Notes: generated from the sequence alone by a model not told the origin. Counted from the first letter of the stretch, positions 17,064-25,709 are shown. The stretch: DNA of 64,000 nucleotides from Calothrix sp. FI2-JRJ7 (GCA_019359675.1 JAHHGX010000071.1:141962-205961); one strand, 5' to 3'. A program made the numbers and translations.

Positions 17064-17085
17064 ACTATGGAGTATACTCCACAGT
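17064..17085. promoter_or_regulatory. MerR-family operator/promoter for the SDR gene
   Basis: A perfect 14-nt palindrome TGGAGTATACTCCA is extended imperfectly to 22 nt. On the minus strand TTGACT lies immediately upstream, and the spacer to a TTACGC/TACGCT -10 is 19-20 nt. This is the long-spacer geometry that MerR regulators untwist; it resembles the E. coli zntA promoter. Confidence 0.8.
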
Positions 17086-17120
17086 CAAGTGGTATTTATT
17101 TAAAATTTTTGGTTACTAGG

Positions 17121-17483
17121 ATGCTAATTGGTCAACTATCGAAGAAAACTGGCTTGTCGAAGGATACTATTCGCTTTTATGAAAAAATTGGGCTAATCAC
17201 TGCAACTGACAAGCAAGCAGGAACCAGAATTTATAAAGAGTACGATGAAGAGATGGTAGAACGTCTTTCAATGATTAATCAAGGTAAGGGGTTAGGTTTT
17301 ACTCTCGGCGAAATGAAGCAATTGCTCGACGAATGGGGAAATGGCTCTATTCCTAAAAGCGAACAAATACGAATTATTGAGCGTAAACTCGAAGAAGTTG
17401 CTCAGAAGATGCAACAACTTCATCAAGTGGAAAATTATCTAATAAATAAGCTAGGCAAATTGAAAGATCATGATTTGCAATAA
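17121..17483 (+). CDS. MerR family transcriptional regulator
   Basis: 120 residues from ATG at 17121 (MLIGQLSKKTGLSKDTIRFYEKIGLI), the canonical MerR winged helix-turn-helix start. An earlier ATG at 17067 lies inside the operator and was rejected. A dimerisation helix of about 35 residues (SEQIRIIERKLEEVAQKM) follows, and the C-terminus is short. No Cys pair typical of metal sensors is present, so the effector is more likely an organic compound than Hg, Zn or Cu. Together with the palindrome and the divergent SDR gene this looks like an autoregulated MerR-target pair. Confidence 0.9.
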   Translation: MLIGQLSKKTGLSKDTIRFYEKIGLITATDKQAGTRIYKEYDEEMVERLSMINQGKGLGFTLGEMKQLLDEWGNGSIPKSEQIRIIERKLEEVAQKMQQLHQVENYLINKLGKLKDHDLQ

Positions 17484-17637
17484 TCAGAGATGCTTCGTTC
17501 CTCAGCATGATAAGGGATGCTAAGAAAGCGGGAAAACTACGTTTAGGTTCCTCAGCATGACAAGGGATGCTAAGAAAGCGGGAAAAGCTCCGCTTTACAT
17601 TCCTCAGCATGACAAGGGATGCTTTGTTTGTTACCAT
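17484..17637. repeat. Tandem copies of CCTCAGCATGACAAGGGATG repeat
   Basis: Three partial units of a 50-60-nt repeat share CCTCAGCATGAcaAGGGATGC and AAGAAAGCGGGAAAA. They belong to the TGTCATTCTGAGCG family. No ORF is credible here. Confidence 0.65.
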
Positions 17638-17787
17638 GACGTAGTTGGCGCCTCACATCTTTTTATGCTACAGTATGTAGTAAGCCAGTAATACAAAGCG
17701 ATGCTATGGTTTGGGTTCTGTATGCCCAACTGGTGCGCTCTTAAGATTCAATTGTGCGTATGCCGCGTTAGCAGTAACTGTCTTACC

Positions 17788-17857
17788 GTGTGATTAGCTC
17801 AGTTGGCAGAGCATCCGAAGAATCGGCTGGACAAAGGTTCGAGTCCTTTATCATACC
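17788..17857 (+). tRNA. Degenerate tRNA with shortened anticodon arm (pseudo-tRNA)
   Basis: The acceptor GTGTGAT pairs with ATCATAC (one G-U). The D-arm GCTC...GAGC and T-arm AAAGG-TTCGAGT-CCTTT are intact. Between position 26 and the T-stem only 19 nt remain instead of about 22; the arm reads CCGA-AGAA-TCGG, leaving no 7-nt loop. The anticodon cannot be assigned and the molecule is probably not functional. Confidence 0.6.
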
Positions 17858-17859
17858 CC

Positions 17860-17935
17860 CAAAAGTTAGCTCATTAGGTAGAGCGGTCGGCGTTTAACCG
17901 ATTGGTAGTAGGTTCGATTCCTACACTTTTAACCA
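17860..17935 (+). tRNA. tRNA-Asn-like gene with altered anticodon loop, encoded CCA
   Basis: All four arms fold: acceptor CAAAAGT/ACTTTTA with a mismatch at 1:72, D-stem GCTC/GAGC, anticodon stem GTCGG/CCGAT, T-stem GTAGG/CCTAC. An encoded CCA follows at 17933-17935. The body resembles cyanobacterial tRNA-Asn, but the loop is CGTTTAA rather than CTGTTAA. By position the anticodon becomes UUU with G at 33, which breaks the U-turn. A pseudogene or odd relic is likely. Confidence 0.6.
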
Positions 17936-17940
17936 ACCCT

Positions 17941-18033
17941 GTCCGGGTCAAAAGACACTACTTTGAGGAAGTAGCTCCAACAAAAATGGAAAGAGGGAGA
18001 AATCCCGCAACGGTTCGATTCCGTTATTTTACA
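17941..18033 (+). tRNA. Decayed tRNA-Leu(GAG)-like sequence
   Basis: The anticodon arm CTACT-TTGAGGA-AGTAG is perfect and reads GAG. The T-arm AACGG-TTCGATT-CCGTT is also perfect, and a long variable region fits a class II tRNA. The 5' acceptor strand complementary to ATTTTAC is absent and the D-arm is reduced. It is a remnant. Confidence 0.5.
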
Positions 18034-18353
18034 AACTCTGTGGTGCAGGTGCGCGTTTTTGCTCGTCTTCGTGATGAGTGTTAACGCAACAGTGAAGGCG
18101 CCTGTGCGTTTACATTTTCTCTTACTTGAGTATGTCCTTCCTTTGTAACATCCAAGTTCTTTATAGAATTTGGAATTAGCAAACCGAACGATATATGTGA
18201 GCGTTGTTTGCTGAACTGCCGAAAGGTACTTTAGTAACAACAATCTTAATCCAGTAGAAAAATATGTATCTGCCCGCACCTTAACTGTAGACACTTGCGC
18301 TTGCAGAGTTTATAATATTTCTATATACTACATATACTACATAAAGAAATAGC
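18034..18353. other. Structured non-coding stretch after the tRNA relics
   Basis: Nested inverted repeats at 18048-18116 (GCGTT/AACGC enclosing CTCGTC/GATGAG, flanked by CAGgtGCGC/GCGCCTG) could fold into one hairpin. A second pair GCAAAC/GTTTGC lies near 18180-18210. No convincing gene; the overlapping minus-strand frame reads through the tRNA relics and was rejected. Confidence 0.4.
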
Positions 18354-18416
18354 CCGCTTCAGTGGACTTCAACTATTAGCTTTTGGGTTTTCAACCCCAA
18401 GCGGAGGTTATACAAA
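18354..18416 (+). promoter_or_regulatory. Structured leader with Shine-Dalgarno at the base of a stem
   Basis: CCGCTT (18354-18359) pairs with AAGCGG (18399-18404), enclosing a GGGTT-TTC-AACCC hairpin. The last GG of the stem are the first bases of the GGAGG ribosome site (18403-18407), 9 nt before the ATG at 18417. Folding could limit ribosome access. Confidence 0.45.
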
Positions 18417-20000
18417 ATGGCTTTATTTAATCTTGAATGGGTAAAAATACCCAAACTATCTATCAATATCCCTATGTGGAAAACTTTTTATATCAAACCT
18501 AACGAGCTTGGAATTTTGTATCATCGCAGCGATTTTAAGAAAATTTTGCAACCTGGTACTTATACTTATTTTGGTAGTCACTGGCAAGTTAAAGCATATG
18601 ACCTGAATGTGCCAGAAGCTAAGATTGAAAACTTAGAGTTGTTGCTGCGAAACCACAGTTTGGAGCTAGAAGATTATTTATTAATTGTGCGAACTGCTTT
18701 TAACCAAGCAGCTTTGGTACGGTTCGGTCAAAATTGGGTCAGCGTTGCGCCAAATCAACTACGCGCGTTTTGGCGTGGTTTTATTGAAGTAGAAGCACAC
18801 GTCTTTAACTTGGAGGAAAGCTTAGAGCTGCCGTCTGAATTTGTTCAACAAACGCGCGGTCTGGTTTTGGGTGGAATTAGAAAATTCCTAATTTCTGAGT
18901 CTGAGATTGGTTTACTTTATCTGCAAAATAACTTTGTTCGACCTTTAGAACCTGGTGAGTATGCATTTTGGACTTTTGATAGAGATGTAGCTGTTCGTAC
19001 TCTCAGTCGAATTATCCCAAATCCAGATTTTCCCTTTGAAGATGTTTTGATTCAAAGACATCCTGAATTTGTTGCTGCTTATTGTGAGGTAGTGCAATTA
19101 CTGAGTACTCAAGTCGCTATTGTGCGATATCAAGGTAAAGCTATTTCTATATTGGCGCCATCCAGTCGCAAGCTGTTTTGGCAAGGTGTGGAAGTTGAAG
19201 TTATTGATATCAGCACAGATGCTAAATTACCACCTCGCTTAGTTGCTGAGTTAAACTCTGGTTTACCTGAAGTAACTTATCTTGCTTGCAAGAGTTTACA
19301 TTTGTGCGAGGTTAAGGCACAGCACATCGGTCTACTATATATTAACCAAGAGTATCAATCTGAACTTCAACCGGGTGTTCATGCTTGGTGGATATTTGGA
19401 CGGTCTTTTTTAACTGAAGTTTTTGACTTGCGTCAACAATCAATGGAAGTATCGGGTCAAGATATTCTTTCTAAAGATAAAGTGCCTTTGCGGTTAAACT
19501 TGACGGCTGGTTATCGTATTGTAGAACCATTACGAGCAAAAAATGCTTTGTCAGATATTAGTAATTTCTTGTACAAAGAATTACAGTTTGCTTTACGCGG
19601 GGCTGTTGGTGAAAAGACTCTGGATGCTTTGCTGGAAGATAAAGGCGCCGTTGACACGAGTATTTCTGAATACATCCGCTCGAAAACAGCAGAGTACGGA
19701 ATTGAAGTTGCTTCTGTAGGTGTTAAGGATATTATTTTACCTGGTGAGATTAAGACTATTTTGAGTAAGGTAGTCGAAGCCGAAAAAGCTGCTCAAGCTA
19801 ACGTGGTTAGGCGCCGTGAAGAAACTGCCGCAACTCGTAGTATGCTAAATACCGCTAAAGTTATGGAAGATAACCCCGTTGCTTTGCGGTTGAAGGAACT
19901 TGAAGTGTTAGAACGAATTGCCGAGAAAATTGAGAAAATTCAAGTAAACGGTAGCTTGGATAGCATTTTAACCGAGTTAATTAGCATTAATAGACAGTAA
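18417..20000 (+). CDS. SPFH (slipin/stomatin-like) protein with triplicated N-terminal module
   Basis: 527 residues. The C-terminal half (about 320-500) is an SPFH/band-7 domain: LTAGYRIVEPLRA, YIRSKTAEYGIEVASVGVKDIILPGEIK, then an Ala/Glu-rich helix VVEAEKAAQANVVRRREETAATRSMLNTA, as in slipins. Before it are three related segments: ELGILYHRSDFKKILQPGTY (from about residue 28), EIGLLYLQNNFVRPLEPGEY (about 160) and HIGLLYINQEYQSELQPGVH (about 300). The short leading module has been repeated. No N-terminal membrane hairpin is evident. SPFH proteins oligomerise on membranes as scaffolds; the role here is unknown. The gene has a good GGAGG ribosome site. Confidence 0.85.
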   Translation: MALFNLEWVKIPKLSINIPMWKTFYIKPNELGILYHRSDFKKILQPGTYTYFGSHWQVKAYDLNVPEAKIENLELLLRNHSLELEDYLLIVRTAFNQAALVRFGQNWVSVAPNQLRAFWRGFIEVEAHVFNLEESLELPSEFVQQTRGLVLGGIRKFLISESEIGLLYLQNNFVRPLEPGEYAFWTFDRDVAVRTLSRIIPNPDFPFEDVLIQRHPEFVAAYCEVVQLLSTQVAIVRYQGKAISILAPSSRKLFWQGVEVEVIDISTDAKLPPRLVAELNSGLPEVTYLACKSLHLCEVKAQHIGLLYINQEYQSELQPGVHAWWIFGRSFLTEVFDLRQQSMEVSGQDILSKDKVPLRLNLTAGYRIVEPLRAKNALSDISNFLYKELQFALRGAVGEKTLDALLEDKGAVDTSISEYIRSKTAEYGIEVASVGVKDIILPGEIKTILSKVVEAEKAAQANVVRRREETAATRSMLNTAKVMEDNPVALRLKELEVLERIAEKIEKIQVNGSLDSILTELISINRQ

Positions 20001-20015
20001 AGTTTTGGAAGGTTG

Positions 20016-20039
20016 TAGGGTGGGCATTGCCCACCTTAC
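20016..20039. repeat. TAGGGTGGGCATTGCCCACC palindrome between convergent genes
   Basis: Third copy of this 24-25-nt palindrome in the window, again between two convergent stops. A probable shared terminator. Confidence 0.7.
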
Positions 20040-20054
20040 ACTCGGCGTTAATTG

Positions 20055-22130
20055 TTAGTTTGTTTCTCCTAGTAAGATGAATGAAGTTTTTAGTTGTTTA
20101 ATTACTTGTGTTGTCACTTCGCTGACTGCTAATCCTCCAGCAGTACGGTAGCGCACTGAACGCAAAATTACTATATCGGTATTTAATGCTTCTTGAGTAA
20201 TTATTCTGGCTATATCATTACTTTTTACTGTTTTAATAGTAGTGTTTATTTTTGATTGGTTTTTCGAGGCTATATCTAATATTTTTGATTCAAAGACTTC
20301 AACTTGAATTTGCGTGGTTTTTGGGTTACGAATGTGTAATAAAATTATTTCTGCTTGATTTCCTTCAGCTAATATTTGAGCAAACCTGATGGCGCCTGTT
20401 GTTTGAGATGTTAAATCTCCGACGGGTACGAGGATTTTTTTGAACTCTGTTGGACTTTTTAAAAGACGAGTTACGGCGACTGGGCAGTGAGAAGACCAGA
20501 AGATACTATCAATTATATTACCAAATAATTTTGCCTTTAAACCGATATTTTGTGACCAACCTAATATTAACAGGTTTGCGTCTTGCTCTCGACTAACACG
20601 ACTAATACCTAAAGCTATGTCATCATCTATGCGGATAGCTGGCACCACTTCTATATCAAATTCTTTGCTTATATCTGTGGCTAAATCTAATCTTTCTCTA
20701 GCTTGTACAAGTTCCGTTTTCAATTGAGGATTATCCATTTGGATATGTCCTTTTGTTATTGCTAATGGCACCAGTCTTCCTGACTCGTAACGAGCTAAAA
20801 TTGCCGCCATTTCTAGCAAATAACGTTGGGTTTGCGGGTTATAAATTGGAACTACTACAGTGAATGTTTGATGAATTGTATCTACCACATCATCGCGGTA
20901 GTTCCTCCACCAAGTTGAGAGAGGTTCAGAAGCTAAATCTGGTTGGGGGACAGTCAGGGAAGCGGCAGACCTCGCTGTTATTACTGGACCAAGAATAGCT
21001 GTGACTAGCATCAGAACTATAACACTATTTAAAACACCACTATTAATTAGTCTTTCATTGTTGGCATTTACAGTTTCATAGGCAACTAATGCAGCAGCGA
21101 GTGTGGCAGCTACTTGTGGTAAAGATAATGACCACATTGTTAATAGTTCTGTATTGTTATAACGGTAAAAAACTTTAGCTAGATATGCGGCAATAAATTT
21201 ACTACCTATTAAACCTATGACTATTGCCGCTGTTAAACCTATGGAGCTTAAGGTTTTGATGAATGCTGGAATATCAATTAGTAATCCCATGTCTATGAAA
21301 AAACAAGGGATAAATAATGCACTGCCAATAAACTCTATTTTCTCTTTAACTGGACTACGCCCTAAAACATCGTTTACTGCTAAACCCGCTAAAAAGGCGC
21401 CAACTATTTTTTCTACACCAATAACTTGGGCACCGACTGATGCTAAAAACAAAGCTAATAAAATAAATAAAAATTGGTTACTTTGTTCATCACCTGTACG
21501 TTTGAAAAATTCTTTTCCTGCCCAATCAAAACCGAATAATACAACCACTGAATATATAGCTAATCCACCTAGTAAAGTAATTAAACTCAAAGGTGTAAAT
21601 TCTCCACCATGAATCCCTACACATACTGCTAGTACCAATAAAGCACCTGTATCTGTAAAAATGGTGGCGCCGATAGTAACTGTTACCGCTTCATTTGCTA
21701 CCACTCCTAAGCGACTGACGATTGGATATGCTAAAAGGGTGTGTGAAGCAAGTAGAGAGCCAATTAAAACAGAGCTATTCCAACCAAAATTGAATATTCT
21801 GCCAACTGCAATACCTGCTATCATTGGAACTATAAATGTTAGAAATCCAAATCCTATCGAACGATTCCTGGTTTTACGAAACTGTTCTAAGTCTATTTCT
21901 AACCCTGCCACAAACATTAAATATATTTTGCCAATTTCAGATAAAAGCTTGATGGTTTCTGACTCAGGATTGAGAAGTTTTAATCCGCTATCACCCAAAA
22001 TTACACCTGCTACAAGCAAACCTACTAGCCCAGGCAGTTTTAACCGCTCGAAGAGTGGTGGGATTGTAAATATTACTATTAAAAGAATGGTAAATGCAAT
22101 GATTGGACTATTTATAAGCACTTTTGGCAT
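20055..22130 (-). CDS. CPA2 family cation/proton antiporter with C-terminal UspA domains
   Basis: 691 residues from ATG at 22130 (MPKVLINSPIIAFTILLIVIF). The first 400 residues are 11-12 hydrophobic segments with typical Na+/H+ exchanger signatures: LKLPGLVGLLVAGVILGD, the LMFVAGLEIDL stretch and SHTLLAYP. The C-terminal 280 residues look like two universal-stress-protein domains (for example VVPIYNPQTQRYLLEMAA, ILVPVGDLTS), which may bind nucleotide and regulate transport. It sits in the inner or thylakoid membrane. The ion (Na+ or K+) is not deducible. A TTG start at 22151 would add 7 residues. Confidence 0.9.
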   Translation of the reverse strand: MPKVLINSPIIAFTILLIVIFTIPPLFERLKLPGLVGLLVAGVILGDSGLKLLNPESETIKLLSEIGKIYLMFVAGLEIDLEQFRKTRNRSIGFGFLTFIVPMIAGIAVGRIFNFGWNSSVLIGSLLASHTLLAYPIVSRLGVVANEAVTVTIGATIFTDTGALLVLAVCVGIHGGEFTPLSLITLLGGLAIYSVVVLFGFDWAGKEFFKRTGDEQSNQFLFILLALFLASVGAQVIGVEKIVGAFLAGLAVNDVLGRSPVKEKIEFIGSALFIPCFFIDMGLLIDIPAFIKTLSSIGLTAAIVIGLIGSKFIAAYLAKVFYRYNNTELLTMWSLSLPQVAATLAAALVAYETVNANNERLINSGVLNSVIVLMLVTAILGPVITARSAASLTVPQPDLASEPLSTWWRNYRDDVVDTIHQTFTVVVPIYNPQTQRYLLEMAAILARYESGRLVPLAITKGHIQMDNPQLKTELVQARERLDLATDISKEFDIEVVPAIRIDDDIALGISRVSREQDANLLILGWSQNIGLKAKLFGNIIDSIFWSSHCPVAVTRLLKSPTEFKKILVPVGDLTSQTTGAIRFAQILAEGNQAEIILLHIRNPKTTQIQVEVFESKILDIASKNQSKINTTIKTVKSNDIARIITQEALNTDIVILRSVRYRTAGGLAVSEVTTQVIKQLKTSFILLGETN

Positions 22131-22221
22131 CCTTTTTATTAATCTTGGCAATGAGAAAAAACTAATTGCTTGTAGGATAAGGCTTGTCTTGTATTTATAG
22201 TTCTACCTTTAGACAGTATTT

Positions 22222-22443
22222 TTGCTATTCATTAATTATATGTATAGTTTGTTTTTATACTGTAATAATAATGTTCAGTATTGGCGCCAACTGTTTAAGT
22301 TATCGTTTCTTTTTTTTAAACCAAGTATCCCAATACCTGAACCCATGATGATTTCGTTGATAATGATTTTAGGCGCCTATCTTGGATATCTGGGAATTTC
22401 TCCATGTTTTTGGTTGAATAGGCAAGACTGGCAACGGATGTAA
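22222..22443 (+). CDS. Doubtful small hydrophobic ORF
   Basis: 73 codons, no recognised family. The second half, MMISLIMILGAYLGYLGISPCFWL, could be one membrane helix. The stop codon is supplied by a copy of the CGGATGTAACGG repeat, so the frame may be a gene end overwritten by a repeat or simply chance. There is no clear ribosome site. Confidence 0.25.
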   Translation: MLFINYMYSLFLYCNNNVQYWRQLFKLSFLFFKPSIPIPEPMMISLIMILGAYLGYLGISPCFWLNRQDWQRM

Positions 22444-22458
22444 CGGATGTAACGGATA
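22434..22458. repeat. CGGATGTAACGGATGTAACGGAT direct-repeat tract
   Basis: Tandem copies of the heptamer-like unit CGGATGTAA, related to one arm of the hairpin at 9725-9761. Confidence 0.6.
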
Positions 22459-22509
22459 AGTGCTTGGTAACAACTGCAACAAAAATTATACATTAACGTC
22501 TAGTCCTCT

Positions 22510-22575
22510 AGAAACCGGGTTTCTTTGTTGAGATATTGTAATAAAACGACGATTTTGCGTAGAAACCCGGTTTCT
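22510..22575. repeat. Composite AGAAACCGGGTTTCT element
   Basis: Palindromes at 22510-22524 and 22561-22575 bracket AATAAAACGACGATTTTGC, the same layout as at 12750-12831. Confidence 0.75.
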
Positions 22576-22607
22576 TTACATTATAACATGCACGAGAGTT
22601 ATTTAAT

Positions 22608-23081
22608 ATGTTGAAGTTATCAAGGAATAATAAGGACTTTAGATATTGGTTAGTAAAATCAAAATTAGTAGGAGTCGGCTTTTTTGTATCTATAGTTTTA
22701 GGTGTAATTTTATCGCAACCTGCTAGCGCTTGTAAGCCTGCACCCGGAAGTACACCTGCAACTTTGGCGGCAAGGGTGGATAATACTCCTTATGTTTTTG
22801 ATGGTACTGTGATTCGAGTGAATGAAGATAAAGTGACAGTTCGAGTCAAGCGCTATTTTAAAGGTAAAGGTTCAAGGATTGTTACTTTAACGGGATTTAA
22901 TAGAACTTCCTGTGATAATTTTATTACTACTACTGGCGCCCGCTATTTATTTTTTGCCAAACCCGCAGAAAAAAAGATTTTGACTGCGGTTTATGATGGC
23001 GCCTTTGGTTCGGTGCGTGAGTGGTCTAATGATACTGAAAGTGAGTTGAGGCAGTTGGGTTTACTAGGTAGAAGGAAATAA
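22608..23081 (+). CDS. Secreted hypothetical protein
   Basis: 157 residues with a basic N-terminus, a hydrophobic segment (about residues 20-37) and ASA as a likely signal-peptidase site before CKPAPGS. The mature part has two Cys (CKPAP, TSCDNF) and a beta-rich run YVFDGTVIRVNEDKVTVRVKRYFKGKG, compatible with an OB-like or TIMP-like secreted fold. The family is not recognised. It is probably periplasmic. It converges on speE across a palindromic repeat. Confidence 0.7.
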   Translation: MLKLSRNNKDFRYWLVKSKLVGVGFFVSIVLGVILSQPASACKPAPGSTPATLAARVDNTPYVFDGTVIRVNEDKVTVRVKRYFKGKGSRIVTLTGFNRTSCDNFITTTGARYLFFAKPAEKKILTAVYDGAFGSVREWSNDTESELRQLGLLGRRK

Positions 23082-23118
23082 ACCAGGATTTACGATATTG
23101 TTATAATCAATTTGAATT

Positions 23119-23177
23119 GGTGCGTGACGCTACAAGTCTTATCGCTACGTTTAATTTTTTGGGTAGCGTCACGCACC
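23119..23177. repeat. GGTGCGTGACGCTA palindromic repeat
   Basis: Perfect 14-bp inverted ends separated by about 31 nt, lying between convergent genes. Same family as 11723, 26383, 27598 and 37534. Confidence 0.8.
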
Positions 23178-23221
23178 CTACGTTTTTATGTACCAATTGC
23201 ATAAGCCTGTAAATGATTGAT

Positions 23222-24112
23222 TTAGATTTCTATTTTTTGTTTAATATAACCGGGAAGTGCAAACGCTGCTTGATGAATATCTGGGTTGTAGTAGCGCAAG
23301 TTATGTTCTTTTGTAAATTGCGCTGAAGAGTTACGGTCAAAGTTAGTTACTGGGTGTTGTCCTTGTTTTGAACAATATGTCAAACTCCACATTCCTGTGG
23401 GATACATGGGTATAAATACTAAGTATGGATGTACGAAGTCGGTGCCGAAAACTTCTTTGAGGCATTTGTTTAAGTCTACGAATGCGTCGGGATGGAATAG
23501 TGGTGACTCGCTCTGTATTGTTACTACTCCACCTGGACGCAAGCAACGGTATACGTCTTCGTAAAATGATTTGCTGAAAAGTCCTTCTGATGGACCTACT
23601 GGGTCGGAGGAGTCGATAATGACTAAATCATAAGATGCATCGGCGGCTTCTTTGACGAATTTTATGCCATCGTCGATGAGCAAATTTAATTTGGGATGTT
23701 CTAGGGCTGATGATATTGTGGGTAAAAACTGCTTGCTAGCGCGTACTACAACTTCGTCAATTTCTACCATTGTTACTTTTTCGATACCTGGATGACGCAT
23801 TAGTTCCCGAATTGTCCCACCATCTCCGGCGCCGATTACTAATACATCTTTGATACTGGAATTAGCGAACATTGGTACATGAACAATCATTTCATGATAG
23901 TTTGCTTCATCTGATTCGGTACACATAACCATGCGGTCAATAGTCAGCATTTTCCCTCGGTCGTATGTATCAAATACTTCTACGACTTGAAATGGCGATT
24001 GCTCTTTAAAAAGACATTCTCCTTTGACGCGAATTGACAGCGCGCTTTTATTGTTGTGGTCTATTACCCATTCGTCTTGGTTAAATTCGGATGATGTGTC
24101 AGGTGTAGTCAT
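23222..24112 (-). CDS. speE: Spermidine synthase
   Basis: 296 residues from ATG at 24112 (MTTPDTSSEFNQDEWVID); an upstream in-frame extension to 24175 is unlikely. It transfers the aminopropyl group of decarboxylated S-adenosylmethionine to putrescine. The dcSAM-binding VIGAGDGGTIRE motif, the VEIDEVVV segment, the catalytic-loop DSSDPVGPSEGLFS and the SESPLFHP stretch are all as in PAPT-family enzymes. It is cytoplasmic and the only gene on its transcript. The agmatinase-family gene 8 kb away could supply putrescine if it uses agmatine. Confidence 0.93.
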   Translation of the reverse strand: MTTPDTSSEFNQDEWVIDHNNKSALSIRVKGECLFKEQSPFQVVEVFDTYDRGKMLTIDRMVMCTESDEANYHEMIVHVPMFANSSIKDVLVIGAGDGGTIRELMRHPGIEKVTMVEIDEVVVRASKQFLPTISSALEHPKLNLLIDDGIKFVKEAADASYDLVIIDSSDPVGPSEGLFSKSFYEDVYRCLRPGGVVTIQSESPLFHPDAFVDLNKCLKEVFGTDFVHPYLVFIPMYPTGMWSLTYCSKQGQHPVTNFDRNSSAQFTKEHNLRYYNPDIHQAAFALPGYIKQKIEI

Positions 24113-24262
24113 TTTACTAGTTATTTTAAAGGGGTGCCTTATCAAACAAATCAAATGCCAGTGGAAAGTATACATGACTTTGGCACCCAGAGTTTCTAAA
24201 TTTAGAGACCTATTTTTTGTTAATATTTAAGATTCGAGAGAATAAGAACACGGATTTTAGAT

Positions 24263-25666
24263 ATGAGCAAGGGCACGCTGTTTGATAAAGTTTGGGAATT
24301 ACATACTGTTGGTACGTTGCCATCTGGGCAAACGCAGCTATTTATAGGACTTCACCTGATTCACGAAGTTACTAGTCCCCAAGCTTTTGCGATGCTACGC
24401 GAACGGGGTTTGAAGGTATTATTTCCAGAACGGACTGTGGCAACGGTTGACCATATTGTTCCTACTGACAACCAAGCGCGTCCATTTGTTGATACTCTTG
24501 CTGAAGAGATGATGCAGGCGTTGGAGCATAACGCGAAAGATAATAATATCACTTTTTATAATATTGGTTCGGGCAATCAGGGAATAGTTCACGTTATTGC
24601 ACCTGAACAAGGTTTGACTCAACCGGGTATGACTATTGCTTGTGGTGATAGTCATACTTCCACACATGGCGCCTTTGGTGCAATTGCTTTTGGTATTGGA
24701 ACTAGTCAAGTTCGTGATGTTTTGGCTTCGCAAACGTTGGCTTTGGCAAAACTCAAAGTTCGTAAAATCGAAGTTAACGGCGCCTTAAAACCAGGTATAT
24801 ATGCTAAAGATATTATTTTGCATGTTATTCGTATCCTTGGTGTTAAAGGTGGGGTTGGGTATGCATACGAATTTGCTGGTACTACCTTTGAAGCGATGAA
24901 CATGGAAGAACGAATGACTGTTTGTAACATGGCTATTGAAGGTGGCGCCCGTTGTGGTTATGTTAATCCTGACCAAGTAACTTATGATTATCTTAAAGGA
25001 CGCGACTTTGCTCCTAAAAGTGAAGACTGGGATAAAGCTGTCGCGTGGTGGGATTTGATAAAAAGTGATAGTAATGCTGAATATGATGATGTAGTTGTTT
25101 TTAAAGCCGAAGATATTCCTCCTACTGTCACTTGGGGAATTACACCTGGTCAAGGTATTGGAGTTGACCAACAAGTACCAACTCCCGAACAGTTGAGCGA
25201 AGATGACCGTGTAATCGCCCAAGAAGCATATAAATATATGGATTTGGCGCCAGGTCAATCTATCGAAGGCACTAAAATAGACGTATGCTTCATTGGTAGT
25301 TGTACTAATGGACGTATTAGCGACCTACGCGAAGCTGCAAAAATTGCTAAAGGGCGCCAAGTTGCTTCTGGTATAAAAGCCTTTGTTGTTCCAGGTTCTG
25401 AACGAGTCAAAAAACAAGCAGAAGAAGAAGGACTTGATAGAATTTTTGTGGAAGCGGGTTTTGAATGGCGTGAAGCTGGATGTTCAATGTGTCTAGCGAT
25501 GAACCCTGATAAATTAGAAGGACGACAAATTAGTGCTTCTTCTTCTAATCGTAACTTTAAAGGGCGCCAGGGTTCTGCAAGCGGTCGCACTTTATTGATG
25601 AGTCCTGCAATGGTTGCTGCTGCTGCTGTTAAAGGTAAGGTCTTTGATGTACGCGAGCTAGTGTAG
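24263..25666 (+). CDS. leuC: 3-isopropylmalate dehydratase large subunit
   Basis: 467 residues. With LeuD it isomerises 2-isopropylmalate to 3-isopropylmalate in leucine synthesis. Aconitase-superfamily marks are clear: FGIGTSQV, and the 4Fe-4S cysteines in FIGSCTNGR and AGCSMC. Length and start ([14 protein letters not shown]) match the bacterial form. leuD follows on the same strand after about 120 nt containing a repeat tract. It is divergent from speE. Confidence 0.97.
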   Translation: MSKGTLFDKVWELHTVGTLPSGQTQLFIGLHLIHEVTSPQAFAMLRERGLKVLFPERTVATVDHIVPTDNQARPFVDTLAEEMMQALEHNAKDNNITFYNIGSGNQGIVHVIAPEQGLTQPGMTIACGDSHTSTHGAFGAIAFGIGTSQVRDVLASQTLALAKLKVRKIEVNGALKPGIYAKDIILHVIRILGVKGGVGYAYEFAGTTFEAMNMEERMTVCNMAIEGGARCGYVNPDQVTYDYLKGRDFAPKSEDWDKAVAWWDLIKSDSNAEYDDVVVFKAEDIPPTVTWGITPGQGIGVDQQVPTPEQLSEDDRVIAQEAYKYMDLAPGQSIEGTKIDVCFIGSCTNGRISDLREAAKIAKGRQVASGIKAFVVPGSERVKKQAEEEGLDRIFVEAGFEWREAGCSMCLAMNPDKLEGRQISASSSNRNFKGRQGSASGRTLLMSPAMVAAAAVKGKVFDVRELV

Positions 25667-25709
25667 GTTGGGTGGAGGTGCCTCGGTTCCCAAGATTATC
25701 TATATATAA

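Noticed and set aside
17941..18033. Group I intron in tRNA-Leu
   Set aside because: The anticodon loop is uninterrupted and reads GAG, not the UAA form that carries the cyanobacterial intron.
17929..18294. 121-codon minus-strand ORF
   Set aside because: It runs through tRNA-like sequence and nested stems, has no family resemblance and is best explained as chance.
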